NCBI RefSeq assembly: GCF_000247815.1
Contig: NC_021677.1
Coordinates: 62,057,706-62,121,705 of the forward strand
DNA: 64,000 bases
Reading direction: 5' to 3'
DNA from: Ficedula albicollis
Taxonomy: Eukaryota > Chordata > Aves > Passeriformes > Muscicapidae
Notes under the pieces: model-generated
What the model was told of the DNA's origin: nothing
What the model saw: only the letters and a program-made list of their open reading frames with translations
Databases searched by the model: none
Part shown: positions 11,641 through 33,685 of the stretch, piece after piece
Layout of the letters: the number at the start of each line of letters is the position of its first letter
Position numbering within the stretch: the stretch's first letter is position 1
Translations under genes and position numbers: made by a program

Positions 11641-13470
11641 GGAGAAGATCCCAACTCCCTGCATCCCTCCAGCCACTGTGGAAGTCTCACCATTTTTAGA
11701 AGTCTGAGGGGCAGCTGATGCCCTCTGTTGTCTCCTGGGAACAGCTTTTCCTTCCCTCCCTCCCCTCCAGCAGCAGATTCCCAGATGGAAATTCAGGATT
11801 AAAGACCTGCCTGCAGCTTCCCTGCGCCAGCAGGTTTCCGGTGTGGGAATAAAAAAGTCATTAAGGGCCGGCACAGACAATGAAATGAAACTTTGTCATC
11901 TTGTATTTGAGCTGAGGGAGCTGATGAGAGGCAAATTAATTTGCTTTTTCCAAAGGCTCCTGCGTGACGTTAATAAAAGCAGCATTTTGTGCAGGCTCAT
12001 GGCTCAGCATGCAGAGATTCACAGTCCTTGTTCTCACACAGCTCTGGGGAAAGCTCTGGCTCTTTTCTCCTCTGCAAGCAGGGAAAGGAAAAGGTTTTTT
12101 TATTCCAGAGCTTGGGGGGTAATCCCTGCCCAGCAGCTCAGGATGCATCCTGGCAAAGGGATCAGGTTTAAGGGGTTCCTCTCCTTGCACACATCAGTTT
12201 CTCTTTTATTTTGGCATTGATTCGAATCATTTCTCTGAGCCCACTTGCCAGGATTGCTGTCCTGATGGTTGGGAGAGTGACTCTGCTGCAGCAAACAGCA
12301 GATCCCAGGGGATGGATTTGGGAGGTTCTCTCCCAGCCCTGCATTTCCTGGTCAGGAGCCACAAACCTCCCAAAAAAACCCCAAGCAACTGGTAATTAGT
12401 GGTCAGCAGAGGAGCTGGGGGCTGGCAGGAGAGAATCCTTGGATTCTGGGAGAATCCTGCCTTTGGGTTGTGCCCCAGATCCTGCTGGCTTCTCTTCCCA
12501 CCCTGTCACATTCTGTCCCTGCAGGATGTGACCTCCTTGCCATTTCCAACATTTTTCTCATTTTAAAAAAATTTTTCTTTCTATCTTTTGCACGCCAGGC
12601 AGCCATTCCCTCTGGCTTAGAGGAGAATTAGGCAACTGCTCCTGAAATTCCAGCCTGAGCAACCAGCTCATGACCATCCAGATAAATAAAGCTCAAGGAC
12701 TCAAGGCTCTTCCCAAAGTTTTTGGCTCGTTTTTCAGCTGAGCACACTCTGAGACACGATGGGAGCCCCAAAACTGAGCCCAGAACGTGCTTTTCCTGCT
12801 GCTGTGTGCATGGATGAGGGAATAATTGGGGAAGGAAACCGTGCCCATCCATCCTGGGTGGGATGGTGCCAAATTTGGGCTCCCAAGGCTAATGACATGC
12901 TGTTGGTGTGGGGAGCTTCACCCCCATGGGCAGGCACGTCTGGAAACCCTGTCCCTAAAATCCCACACCCCCCCCAAAGCCCCCCCAGCCACAGGGTGCT
13001 GCCAAAAACCCACTTGAGCAACAGCAGCCCCTGCCTGACACCTGCCCACACGCATCTGGGAGGCCAGGAAACTTCCTGTGGATTTTGGCTGCCTGACAGA
13101 AGTGACCTCAACTCTGCCTGTTTTTAGGGTGGGTATTTTTGGGGGTTGTGTTTTGATAACAGGTGGGAGCTTTTGGCCTGGCTGTGGGACAAGCAGGTTT
13201 CAGGGAAGAGCTCAGAGATGGTAGGGGGGGGATTTCTGTAGCTCTGGTCAAAAAAAGTGTCATTCTGCATCTGAAAAATACAGTTTATTGCCACTTTTTA
13301 GGAATTTGGAGGCACCCACTTCCCCCAGCCAGCCTCTCCTGCTGCCCTCTCCCCCCATTCCCGTGGTTTCATCCCACATCCAAGAAATTTCCTCCAGGAG
13401 CCAGATCTACCCTGAGGAGCATCACAAGCACAAACCCATGCATGATTCAGCAGGCTCCTTTGAGAGAGAC
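11641..13470. other. Intergenic sequence with one possible conserved element
   Basis: Nothing coding recognised. The stretch 11865-12010 is AT-rich and motif-dense (CAAATTAATTTG palindrome, GTGACGTTAATAAAAGC). Confidence 0.5.
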
Positions 13471-13471
13471 A

Positions 13472-13477
13472 TTTATT
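13472..13477 (-). terminator. PTGER2: Candidate polyadenylation signal for PTGER2
   Basis: AATAAA on the minus strand, about 1.19 kb beyond the PTGER2 stop. A second AATAAA on the same strand at 14028-14033 would give a 3' UTR of about 0.63 kb. Neither can be proved without transcript ends. A T-rich tandem duplication lies just beyond the distal site. Confidence 0.4.
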
Positions 13478-13489
13478 ATTTAAATAACA

Positions 13490-13620
13490 ACTTTTTTTTT
13501 TCTTTTTTTTTTCTTTTTTTTTTTTTTTACATCACCTCGCCTCACAAACCACAGAAAAGCCCCAAGTTTTTTTTTTTTTACATCACCTCGACTCACAAAC
13601 CACAGAAAAGCCCCAAATCT
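13490..13620. repeat. T-runs with ~60-bp tandem duplication
   Basis: Two copies of a poly-T stretch followed by ACATCACCTCG and CACAAACCACAGAAAAGCCC, one base different. Confidence 0.85.
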
Positions 13621-14663
13621 CGGCACCTTTGGGCTCCCTGAGCAGAGCTGCAGCTCCCAAAGGAGACTCCACACTCAGAACTGCACACTGGGTGTGCTGG
13701 GTGCTGCTCAAATGGGAGCCACAAGAAAATTCCCAATGGCACTGGTGGCCTTGGGGTGTGCTCCTCATCCCAGTGGGAACAATCCTGGAGTCCCAAAGAG
13801 CAAGAGGAATCCCAGAAAATAAAATAGTGGTGTTGAAGGATGCTGCCCAACGAGGCAGGATTGATGACCTGGGTGGTTTTGCAGTTGGTTTTTTGCTTTT
13901 ATTGGTTTTTTTTTTGTTTGTTTGTTTGTTTGCTTAAATAAATATTTGTCCCAAACAAAGACAAAGCCAAACCTCACCAGCAGCACCACCCTGGATGTAG
14001 GGCTGTGGCCATTCCCTGGTCAGGCTCTTTATTCCCTTTGTTGGCTCTTGCAAAAAAAAAAAAAATAAAAAAAAAATCAGGGGGCAAAGGGAATTTCCAA
14101 ATGGGTGCTGAGGAGGGGCTGCTCCGCTCCATCACAGCACCAGGGAAGTGCCAAAATTTGGCTTTTTTAGTACCTTGGTGCCCCTCAGGGACCCATCAGT
14201 GCCTAAAATCTCAGGGGTGTTGGACAGACAAACAGACAGACATGAGCACACAGACCTGCCCCTGAAAAAGTGCATTTCTTTAGGCAACCAGCCTTAAAAG
14301 AAAGGGAAATTTTTGAGGATACACCGCTCCCTTCCTCTCCTTCCCAATCCTTAGGGATCTGGGGGCACAGACAGGTGTTTGCAGCCATCTCCAAAAAAAC
14401 CTCGCTGGGAAGCACCCCGGCAGGAATCTCTGCTTCCCAACACCCCCCAGCCGTGGGGTCACAGCAAAAACCCCCAAGCCTCAGGGCTGAGCCTTCCTCC
14501 AGGTGGGACAGCAGCACCCAAGGGACTCCAACCCTTCCAACCTCATCGCCGTGAGAGGCCGCCAGGTGACACCTGAGCCACCCCCAGCCGGTCTCCGGAC
14601 GAGCCCCGAGGCAGAGCTCGCTCAGCACCGCCCCGGAGGCAGGATTCTCCTGCAATCCGACAG

Positions 14664-20086
<5,423 letters not shown>

Positions 20087-20171
<85 letters not shown>
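20087..20171. repeat. G-run, 85 bp (replaces PTGER2 N-terminus)
   Basis: Uninterrupted G where PTGER2 TM1 and the start codon should be. The flanks are very GC-rich. Confidence 0.95.
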
Positions 20172-20173
<2 letters not shown>

Positions 20174-20269
20174 CGCCCCGGGCCCCCCGGCACCGCCCCG
20201 GGCCCCCGCGGTACCGCCCCGCAGGGATGGACGGAGCGCAGCCGGGGGATGCGCACGGACCGAGCCTGG

Positions 20270-20780
20270 CCGGACCGAGAGTCCCGGTACCGGTCTGAGA
20301 GCCTCGAACATGGCCTGTCCCGGTTCGGTCCGATAGTCCCGGTACCGGTCCGGGAGCCCCGAACACGGCCGGTCCCCATGTGGTCCGACAGTCCCGGTAC
20401 CGGTCTGAGAGCCCTGGACACGGCCAGTCCCGGTACCGGTCTGAGAACCCTGGACACGGCCGGTCCCGGTGTGGTGCGACAGTCTCGGTACCGGTCTGGA
20501 AGTCCCGAACTCGGCCAGCCCCGGTACCGGGCTTAGAGCTCCGGACACGGCCGGTCCCCGTGTGGTCCGATCGTCCCGGTACCGGTCTGAGAGCCATGGA
20601 CACGGCCAGTCCCGGTACCAGTCTAGGAGTCCCGAACACGGCCGGTCCCGGTGTGGTCCGACAGTCCCGGTGCCGGTCTGGGAGACCCGAACACGGCCAG
20701 TCCCGGTACCGGTCTGGAAGTCCCGAACACGGCCGGTCCCGGTGCGGTCCGAGAGCCCCGGTGCCGGGCCGGGAGTGCTG
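20270..20780. repeat. GC-rich minisatellite in the PTGER2 5' flank
   Basis: Degenerate units of about 30 bp built on CCCGGTACCGGTCTGAGAG, ACACGGCC and GTGGTCCGACAGT. Each unit holds the palindrome GGTACCGG. Confidence 0.85.
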
Positions 20781-20889
20781 GGGCGGCCCCGGGATCGCTG
20801 GGACAGTCCCCGGTGTGAGCCAGCCCGGGCTCGGGCACGGCCAGCCCCGCTGCCTGACCGGGAGCGTCCCTTAGGATGGGCCCCAGAGT

Positions 20890-21360
20890 CAGTCCTGGAG
20901 CCCCGTGCTGGTCCAGGAGCCCAGTGCCGGTCCAGGAGCCCCGGTGCCAGTCCTGGAGCCCCGTGCCGGTCCAGGAGCCCAGTGCCGGTCCAGGAGCCCC
21001 GGTGCTGGTCCAGGAGCCCCGGTGTCAGCCCAGGAGCCCAGGGCTGGTCCAGGAGCCCTGGTGTCAGTCCTGGAGCCCCGTGCCGGTCCAGGAGCGCCCC
21101 GTCGGTCCAGCAGCCCCGGTGTCGGTCCAGCAGCCCCGGTGTCGGTCCAGCAGCCCCGGTGTCGGTCCAGCAGCCCCGGTGTCGGTCCAGCAGCCCCGGT
21201 GTCGGTCCAGCAGCCCCGGTGTCGGTCCAGCAGCCCCGGTGTCGGTCCAGCAGCCCCGGTGTCGGTCCAGCAGCCCCGGTGTCGGTCCAGCAGCCCCGGT
21301 GTCGGTCCAGCAGCCCCAGTTCCACTCCAGCAGCCCCGGTGCCGGTCCAGGAGCGCCCCG
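20890..21360. repeat. 20-bp minisatellite (GTCGGTCCAGCAGCCCCGGT)
   Basis: Perfect 20-bp repeats from about 21090 to 21310 (eleven units), with degenerate relatives to the left. Open frames on both strands are repeat-driven. Confidence 0.92.
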
Positions 21361-21814
21361 AGGCACGGGCAGACCCCGTGCCAGACCGGGAGCAGCTCTC
21401 ACGGCCCATCCCGGCACAGCTCCAGGAGCCCGGGTGTCGGTCCAGGAGTCTCGGTGCCGGCCTGGGATCGCTCTCACAGCCAGTCCCGCTCCAGGTCCTG
21501 GGCCACAGTCCGTCCCAGCGCCAGTCCAGGAGCCCCTGGCATGGTCAGAGATCCCCAGTGGCGTCTGGAATTTTTCAGAGGCACAGCCAGCTCCAGTCTG
21601 GCCTGAGAGTGCCAAGGCACAGCCGGCCCTGGGGCTCCAAAACCCCAAAACCCTCTGAGCCCAGAGCCCCAGATGAGCCCAGGGGAATTCCTGTGACCCC
21701 AGAGGAACCCGTGGAGAGCTCCCTGCCCCATGGCTGGCCCCATGCCATGTCCCCATTGTCCCCTTCCCCTGCAGGTCATCTGAGGGGTGCAGCCTGTCTG
21801 GCCATGACCCTAAA

Positions 21815-21880
21815 GCCCACCCAGTCCCAGGGACACCTTCCACCATCCCAGGTTGCTCCAAGGCTCATCCAGGGATGGGA
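21815..21880 (-). mobile_element. Short CR1 fragment, antisense
   Basis: AGGGACACCTTCCACCATCC followed by CAGGTTGCTCCAAGG, matching the CR1 3' region. Confidence 0.6.
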
Positions 21881-23031
21881 AATCCACATTCTCCACCCCA
21901 GTGTCCTCAGATGCTCTCTCCATCCTCCAGGACACCAGCCCTCACTCAAGTCCTTGCTAGCAGTCCTCACTGCCTTTATTTAAGCAGCTGTAACTTCCAG
22001 AATGCCTCAAGGATAAAAGAATCTTGTACCCCCAGTGACCCTGGGGCTGTTCCAACAGCTGTACCAATTTGATTTTTAGTTTACTCCATCCACCTGATCC
22101 CCCAAAGCTCAGTGCAACCCTGCAGCAGGGATGACTCCAGCCCTGACACAGCAGGTTGCAGACCCACCAGTGGGTTTGGCTGTTATTTTTAAAACCACGA
22201 TTTTGTAACAGGAACTTCGCAGAGGAAACGCGGGCACCGCAAACTCGAGGGAGCTGCGGTTTGTGACAGCACCTCCCGTTCTGAGGGGCCACTCCTCGTC
22301 CTGCCTCTGCTCTCTCCTCTCTCCTCTCACACAGCTCTTCAGCCTGCTGGGGAGGACGAGCTGAGGGGGAGGAGGCAAAGCCGCAGCTCCAGCTCCGTTC
22401 CCGTGTTCAGATCAATGGTTGGGATGGAGGAGATGGTGTTTGAACCATCCCAGACCACCTCAACAAAGGTGGGCAAGGAGAACACGACCAGGAGCTCTTT
22501 TAACCCAGCTTCCAGTCCTGATCCAGCAGAGCACCAAAGCACACGGACACATCTGTTTGATTCCAGAGGGTTGGGCGGCACCCTGGCACGTTCAGCCCTC
22601 CTTTGTGCCACCCACAAATTCAGCTGAGGGTGAATCCTGCCCTGATCCATCCCTTCTGCCCATCCAGAGACCTTTTCCCCCCATAGAGGGGCTGCTCCAA
22701 GGCTTTTCCCAGCCTCCCACTCCTTTCTGGCATTCCGTGTCACAGCTCAGGAAGGGGTTTTGGCTTCTTCTGGAGCTCATTTTCCTGGCAGCTAATGGAG
22801 CCTTAAATACCCTTCTGGGGCTTCAGGCTTCTCCACTGACAGTTGTCTCTGATGGGATTTTTCTGCAATAATTGGAAAATTGCTGGGCTTTTGTTTTTTC
22901 ATTCCCCCTTCTGAGCTCAAAACCAGGAACAGGCTGCTTGGTACAATCTGTCCTGCCTTGGGAAGTGTTTGTTTTCTTCCCTTTGCTTCCATGTTTAGCT
23001 CGTGTCTTGCTTCTAGCAAAGGCCAATATCA

Positions 23032-23480
23032 AATCCTAGAATTATTTTAGTTGGAAAAGTCCTCTAAGACAACAAGTCCAACCATTCCCCCAGCACTGCC
23101 AAGACAACCACTGCCCCATGTCCCCAAGTGCCACATCCTCACAGCTTTTAAATCCCTCCAGGGATGGAGACTCCACTGCCCTGGGCAGCTGTGCCAATGA
23201 AGAATTTTTCTCCAACATCCAATCTAAACCTCCCCTGATGCAACTTGAAGCCATTTCCCCTTGTCCTGTCCCTGTTCCCTGGCTGTCCCCTCCTGGCAGG
23301 GAGTTGTGCAGAGCCACATGGGCCTCCCTGAGCCTCCTTTTCTCCAGGCTGAGCCCCTTCCCAGCTCCCTCAGCCCCTCCTGGTGCTTCAGATCCTTCCC
23401 AGCTCTATTCCCTTCTCTGGTCACTCGGATCCTTCCCAGCTCCATTCCCTTCTCTGGTCACACTCCAGCACCTCACACAT
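23032..23480 (-). mobile_element. CR1 fragment, antisense
   Basis: Begins at the CR1 3' end (TTGGAAAAGTCCTCTAAGAC, closely like the copy at 246). It continues through CAATCTAAACCTCCCCTGAT and TCTCCAGGCTGAGCCCCTTC, with a short internal duplication near 23395-23460. Confidence 0.87.
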
Positions 23481-24017
23481 CCTCTCAAGGTTTGTTGGCA
23501 TTGTTTTCTCTAAAAGAAGATTTCCAGGCTTGGCCCAGCTGGAGAAAACACTCTGGGCTTGTAGGAAAGTTTCATGAGCTCCTGACTCAACCTCTGGAGT
23601 TTGCTGCCTGTGGCTGGGGAGGGTGTTGGGATCCTGCTCCATCCCTGGTGGATTTTAAAGGATAGCTCTGGCACCAGGACACGGAGGAATCCATCCCTCC
23701 TGTTTATGGTGAGTGGATTTCATCCTTTTTTTAACCAACCCCCTAACCCTGACTTGTGTTGGACAAATCCAGACAACACTTCTCATCCAAAGCCTTCCCA
23801 TCCTTTACCTCGTGTTCCAGCCTCACTCCCCATCCTGGGAAAGCAGAGCCAAGTTTTGGTGCCTTGTTTTGTTATCCTGTACCAGCACCTGGGTGCGGGG
23901 GTTAAAAAATAAATGAAACCACCCCTGAGTTGGGCTCCTGGCAGCCCTGGCACGGCTGCCTGCCCAGGCACGCGCCTCCCTGCTTCCAGAATAGCTGAAA
24001 AATGCGGGCAGGCAACA

Positions 24018-24018
<1 letters not shown>

Positions 24019-24054
<36 letters not shown>
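24019..24054. repeat. Poly-A tract
   Basis: About 36 A; a second 16-A tract lies at 24132. Possibly tails of retrocopied sequence, but no parent is recognisable. Confidence 0.85.
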
Positions 24055-24058
<4 letters not shown>

Positions 24059-24689
24059 TCTTTGCAAGAACGAAACAATTTGTCGGGAAATGAGCTTGAG
24101 CAAAGTTGTGCCTGGATTTCGTGAGCTAAGGAAAAAAAAAAAAAAAAGAATAAACACCCTGAGAGTGATTTATATCCAGGGAAGGAGCGGGATGCAGGGA
24201 GAGGTGATGCTGGTGGCAGCAGGGACAGCGTGGGACAGGGCAGCTGGCAGTGCTGGAGGGGGACAGGGACATGACACAGCCCCCACAAGAGCATCGTTGG
24301 CGCGGAGCTGCGGCCCGAGCTGAGCAGCGATTCTTTATTGCCTCCATTAAGCGGCAGGTCCGTCCCCGCGGGAGCGGCTCTGGCACGGAGGGGTCCCGAG
24401 GGGAATGACTGAGCTCTGCGGGAGCCTGGGGGGAGGCTGGGACCAGGGAGGGCTCCACAGCCCCCTCCCCTCCTCAGCTGCAGCCCCCTGGGCTTTTTTT
24501 GGGTTCTTGTTCAGCAACATTTCCAACCAACCCGCGCCTTGTCGGGATTTTTCATTTCAATTCTAATTGATATTTTCTTCTCCTCTTCCTTTGATCGTTC
24601 GCAGGCTCAGTAAGGAGGGAGATCTAAGCTTTGACATAACTCCTGAAGCCCCGCACTGTTCGTGTTGAGGCACTGAAGGACGGGATGCC

Positions 24690-25060
<371 letters not shown>

Positions 25061-26640
25061 ACGGCACCAGCAAGGGCAGAATTCCGATTAAAAGTGCTGC
25101 CCCAGCCAGAGGAGAGTGTCAAGGTCGCTGGGAAATGTGTGGTCCCAGCCAGGGAATGGGGATGCTGCAGGGGTGGGGGGGGTCACTCGTGGCTCCACGA
25201 TTTATTTTCTGAGCTGATTAAATCACGGATGGGTCAGTGATGTGCTGTTTGCATCGTCTTGGGGCTCAGGTGGAGTCTATTTTTTCACCTTAATAAAGAA
25301 GCTGATTTGGTTTGTGTCGGTTTAATTACTGATTTCCATGGATCATGGTTATCCTGGGATGTAAACACACACATCATGGGGCAGGGATCTCTCCTGGGGC
25401 AGGCACTTCTCCTGGGGCAAGGCCTCTCCAGGAGTGATTCCTCACAGGAATCATGAGCAGATGATCCCTGCACACCCAGAGCACCCTCAGCTCACGTTAG
25501 TGCTGGATGCACGAGCTTGGAAATCTTACCCCACCCCATGATCATTCCATGATTCTGCATTGCTGAACACTCCCAGCCTGGCCATGGCTGCTCCATCTGT
25601 CCCCAGTGGAGCGTGGATCTGTCTGGGGGAGCAGATCCCAGTTCAGGAGGGACAACAACAAAGTTTTAAAGTTTTCCAGGGCTCTTATCTCATCCGGCTG
25701 CGGTGCCACAGATCCCGGGAAAGCCACAGAGCAGGCTCAGAGCTGTTGACTCTGCAGCCCCACGTGAGCCATCTCCAAGTCAATACCAGGCCAGTAACAT
25801 GAAACCAATGCCCGAACCAACCCTCATTTCCTTCTTTCTCCTCGGAAAACCCCAAGGAGAGGCACTGAGCCAGCAGCTCACAGGTACCCCCAAACCATCC
25901 CCAAACACAGCTCTGTCCTGTTCTCCAGCTGGGAGAAACAACCAGAGCCAACCCCAGCAGGTCACCTCCAAAAAGCTCCAAGATATTGTTCCTTCAAAAC
26001 CAGAATGTGTTTGACACCAAGAGTAAACATCACGTGAGAGCGGGCAGGAAGACGGCTGCACCTTGAAGGCTTGGCTAAACAGAGGAGAGAAATACTCTCT
26101 GTCTCCTCCAAGGACACTGAACAGTTGGTCATCGTAATCTTTTTGGCCTAAGTGGTCACTTGAGGCAAAAATTAAATCCAGTTATTATATGTGGTTGAGC
26201 AGAAATGGACCTTCCATTAAAACGATCGCTCACTTGCCCGCTCGCACCGAGAGCTTGTGCACGCCAGGCTCTGTGCTCGCTCAATTACTGCTCTCATTAA
26301 GGCTCAGGACAGCCATAAATACTGAATTGAAATAATTACAGCACAACAGGTAGGGCTGAGGGACACAAATGCAGTATCAGCGCTCGGAGTTTTCCAGAGA
26401 AGAGCGAGATAAGGGCGGATAAACCACAGCCCTGCCCTGAGAATAGGGAATATCCTGGGCAGGGATGGAGGGTGTGCCAGGGAGGGATTCACCTGCATCC
26501 AGCTCTTCCTCACACCACGAATCGCTGCCCAAATTTCTGAGCCCCTCCTAGTCCCCCACCCAGTCCCAAACCAGCTCTGGATAAACCCCCCCTGGCATGG
26601 AATGGGATGATGCACAGGACGAAGTGATAAAACACCGAAC
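25061..26640. other. Intergenic sequence with a possible conserved element
   Basis: No gene. The stretch 26080-26345 is repeat-free and AT-rich with several TAAT/ATTA cores and CCATTAAAACGATCGCTC. Confidence 0.5.
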
Positions 26641-26644
26641 CACT

Positions 26645-26650
26645 TTTATT
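26645..26650 (-). terminator. PTGDR: Candidate PTGDR polyadenylation signal
   Basis: AATAAA on the minus strand at the far end of a GC-rich stretch downstream of PTGDR TM7, followed about 20 bp later by T-rich sequence. It would give a 3' UTR of roughly 0.6 kb once the two G-runs between are discounted. Confidence 0.45.
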
Positions 26651-26792
26651 CCACGGGGACACAGCCACACTTCTCCTCGCTGCGTGTCCCCAAAAAACCC
26701 CCCAAAACACGCCTCCAAACATCCCTCCAAACCCCTCCTGCCTTCCTGGAGCCGGGCGCTCCCCCAACCCTCCCCAAAGCGCCGCTGCCGCT

Positions 26793-26932
<140 letters not shown>

Positions 26933-27137
26933 GGGCGCTCCCCCACCCCTCCCCAAAGCGCCGCTGCCGCTCGGAACATCCCAAGATCCCCGGGAGCCCC
27001 ATCCCGGCTCCTCCCTGGGACAAAACGCAGCTTGGGGAGGGGCAAACCCATTCACAGCCGCTGTCCGGACGCTGTCCCCGCCTGCCACCGCCCTGTGCCG
27101 CCCCAGGGCAGGGGCGCGGGGCCGAAGGCTCTCTCCT

Positions 27138-27177
27138 CATCCTCATCCTCATCCTCATCCTCATCCTCATCCTCACC
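27138..27177. repeat. (TCCTCA)n microsatellite
   Basis: Seven units of TCCTCA downstream of PTGDR, the same hexamer type (complement) as the GATGAG array in the PTGER2 intron. Confidence 0.85.
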
Positions 27178-27264
27178 CTCCGCAGCAGCGGCGCGCTCAG
27201 GGGATGCCGAGCTGGGGCGGGTCTGTCCTGCGCCAGCCCGGGGGACAGAACTGGCGCTCAGCAG

Positions 27265-30605
<3,341 letters not shown>

Positions 30606-30689
30606 CGGGGTGGGCTGCGAGGGGTGGCCCGCTCCGCCTCGGGATGGCCCGCGCTGCAGCAGGGTGCGATCGGTCCCGCAGCGGCGTGG

Positions 30690-30755
30690 ATGGGTGGGTG
30701 GATGGATGGGTGGGTGGATGGATGGATGGATGGATGGATGGATGGATGGATGGAT
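30690..30755. repeat. (GATG)n/(GGTG) repeat upstream of PTGDR
   Basis: GGATGGATGG repeats with GGGT variants, running into the 583-bp G-run. Confidence 0.9.
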
Positions 30756-31341
<586 letters not shown>

Positions 31342-31477
31342 GGGGGGGTTTGTTGGGGGAGTTACGGGAGAGGGGAAGCTGAGCCCCTGGAGGGGTGACA
31401 GGGCCCAGGGTTGGGGCTGATTCCCTGGGGGTCACACAGGACAGAAGCCAAGCCGATGCAGTGAAAAATGTCTCTGC

Positions 31478-31555
31478 CCGCGGCAGGAGGGTGGGAACGG
31501 GATGATTTTCAGACCCCTTCCAACCCAAACAATCCTGGGATTCCACGATGTGATT
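31478..31555 (+). mobile_element. Short CR1 3' tail, sense
   Basis: CCCCTTCCAACCCAAACAAT followed by CCTGGGATTCCACGATG, the CR1 3' terminus. Confidence 0.65.
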
Positions 31556-32394
31556 CAACCTGAGCAGGTGCCACATCTACCTGCAGCCCATCCCACAGCT
31601 GTGCCGTGTGCTGGTGACCCCCCAGCCCCTGGCACTGCTCCTCTGTCCCACCGGGAAACTCCGGGAGAAGCCCCCGGAGCTTCTTCCAGGAAAAGCAGTT
31701 CCGACCGCAGCAAACACGGCAGCAAAACACACGCAGCGCCTCGCAGGATGCATGTGATGATGAATAAGCCTGAAACCGTTCCTGTCTGCTTTCAAACCGC
31801 TTTTTGCTGCTCTGGGTGAGTGTACACGAAGCACAGGGAACTATCAAGATGACAGCAGGGGTGGGAAAAGGAGGTTTAAGGGGCCAGACGTCAGGTTTTA
31901 GTGATGAGCTGCAGTTCTTCTAGCTGGTGATTCCTCCAGCAGCGAGGGCAGGGACTGTCTGTGGCAGTGCAAGCGAAAGTCGCAGGTCTGGAAGAAATCA
32001 AGATAAAACTCGTTGCAGCACAGCTCTCACCCACGGTTGGTGTTGAAGTGCTGCCCTCATTAGGGCTGAGTGTGAACCCAGAGGCTGTTTCCGGCCTGGG
32101 GCCCCGGGGGGGAGGAAATTCAGCCTGCCCGGGAAGCAATCCGAATGAAACCATCCAAAACAGCTCCTGGAAACACCCACTGCCTTCCTCAGCTGACCTG
32201 CACCCCGGTCCCACCGGCTGCTGGGAATCCCAGCAGCAGGGAATAGGGGGAAGGGAGATGTGGTGGGATCCCTCAGGTTTTCCCCAGGATGAAGGTCGGG
32301 AAGGAGAGCCCAGCACCTCTGGAGAGCTGATTTACCGGGAGCACAATGCCTGTGCTGATTCCTGGAGCGATTGGTGTGATGCTGCAAATGCCAG

Positions 32395-32562
32395 GGAGGA
32401 GCGCCTGGCACAGAGCAGCTGCGGCTGCCCCTGGATCCCTGGAAGTGTCCAAGGCCAGGCTGGATGGGGCTTGAAGCAGCCTGGGACAGTGGAAGGGGGT
32501 TGGAACTGGGTGGACTTTGGTATCCCTTCCAACCCAAACCATTCTGGGATTCTGTGACGACC
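32395..32562 (+). mobile_element. CR1 fragment, sense
   Basis: CAGAGCAGCTGCGGCTGCCC, GAAGCAGCCTGGGACAGTGG and CCCTTCCAACCCAAACCATT, ending ATTCTGTGACG. Confidence 0.87.
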
Positions 32563-33049
32563 CCAGCTGCTGGCTGAGCCCTGACCCCGCACGCTCCCAC
32601 ATCTGCTCCGATGGGGAAGAGTCTGGAGTTGCTCTGGGCTGCTCCCCCACCCCTGGAAAGTCCCTTCACAGCCACCAGAAGGTCAAACTCGGTGGCAATT
32701 CAATTCTTGGCAAGAGGAGGAGGAAGAACTGGGACAAAACCCAGCCCCTTCTGGAGGTGGGTGCTGCCCCCGCTTGCACCAGCCGTGGTTGGAAACCCCA
32801 AAGGACCTGGGGAAGCTGCTGCTCCTGACCCTGCACTGCCCGGTGGGGAAAGCCTGGGGTGGAGAAGGGACTTTTTGGGATGCTCTGATGCTCCGGGAGC
32901 AGGCACAGGAGGTGTCCACCCCGTGCGGATGTGGCTGGGGGTGTCAGAGCAGGTGGGCAGGGGGATGATTTCACCTGGCCCGGATTCCCTCACCTGCTGC
33001 TGGAGGATCTGATGCTGAGGATGGCCAAACACAGTATTTATACTATAAA

Positions 33050-33074
33050 TAGTGTGTATATATATATATATATA
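33050..33074. repeat. (TA)n left of a G-run
   Basis: TATA tract preceded by CTATAAATAGTG. The right side of the G-run carries a matching inverted TATA/ACTATAG. Confidence 0.85.

Positions 33075-33685
<611 letters not shown>

Noticed and set aside
33..13470. Many 60-170-residue frames on both strands in the first 13 kb
   Set aside because: Random-composition frames in GC-rich DNA, several inside CR1; no conserved domains, and no splice structure could be supported.
20623..21861. Arg/Pro/Gly-rich frames of 200-500 residues upstream of PTGER2
   Set aside because: They follow the GC-rich 30-bp and 20-bp minisatellites; the 20-bp unit lacks stops.
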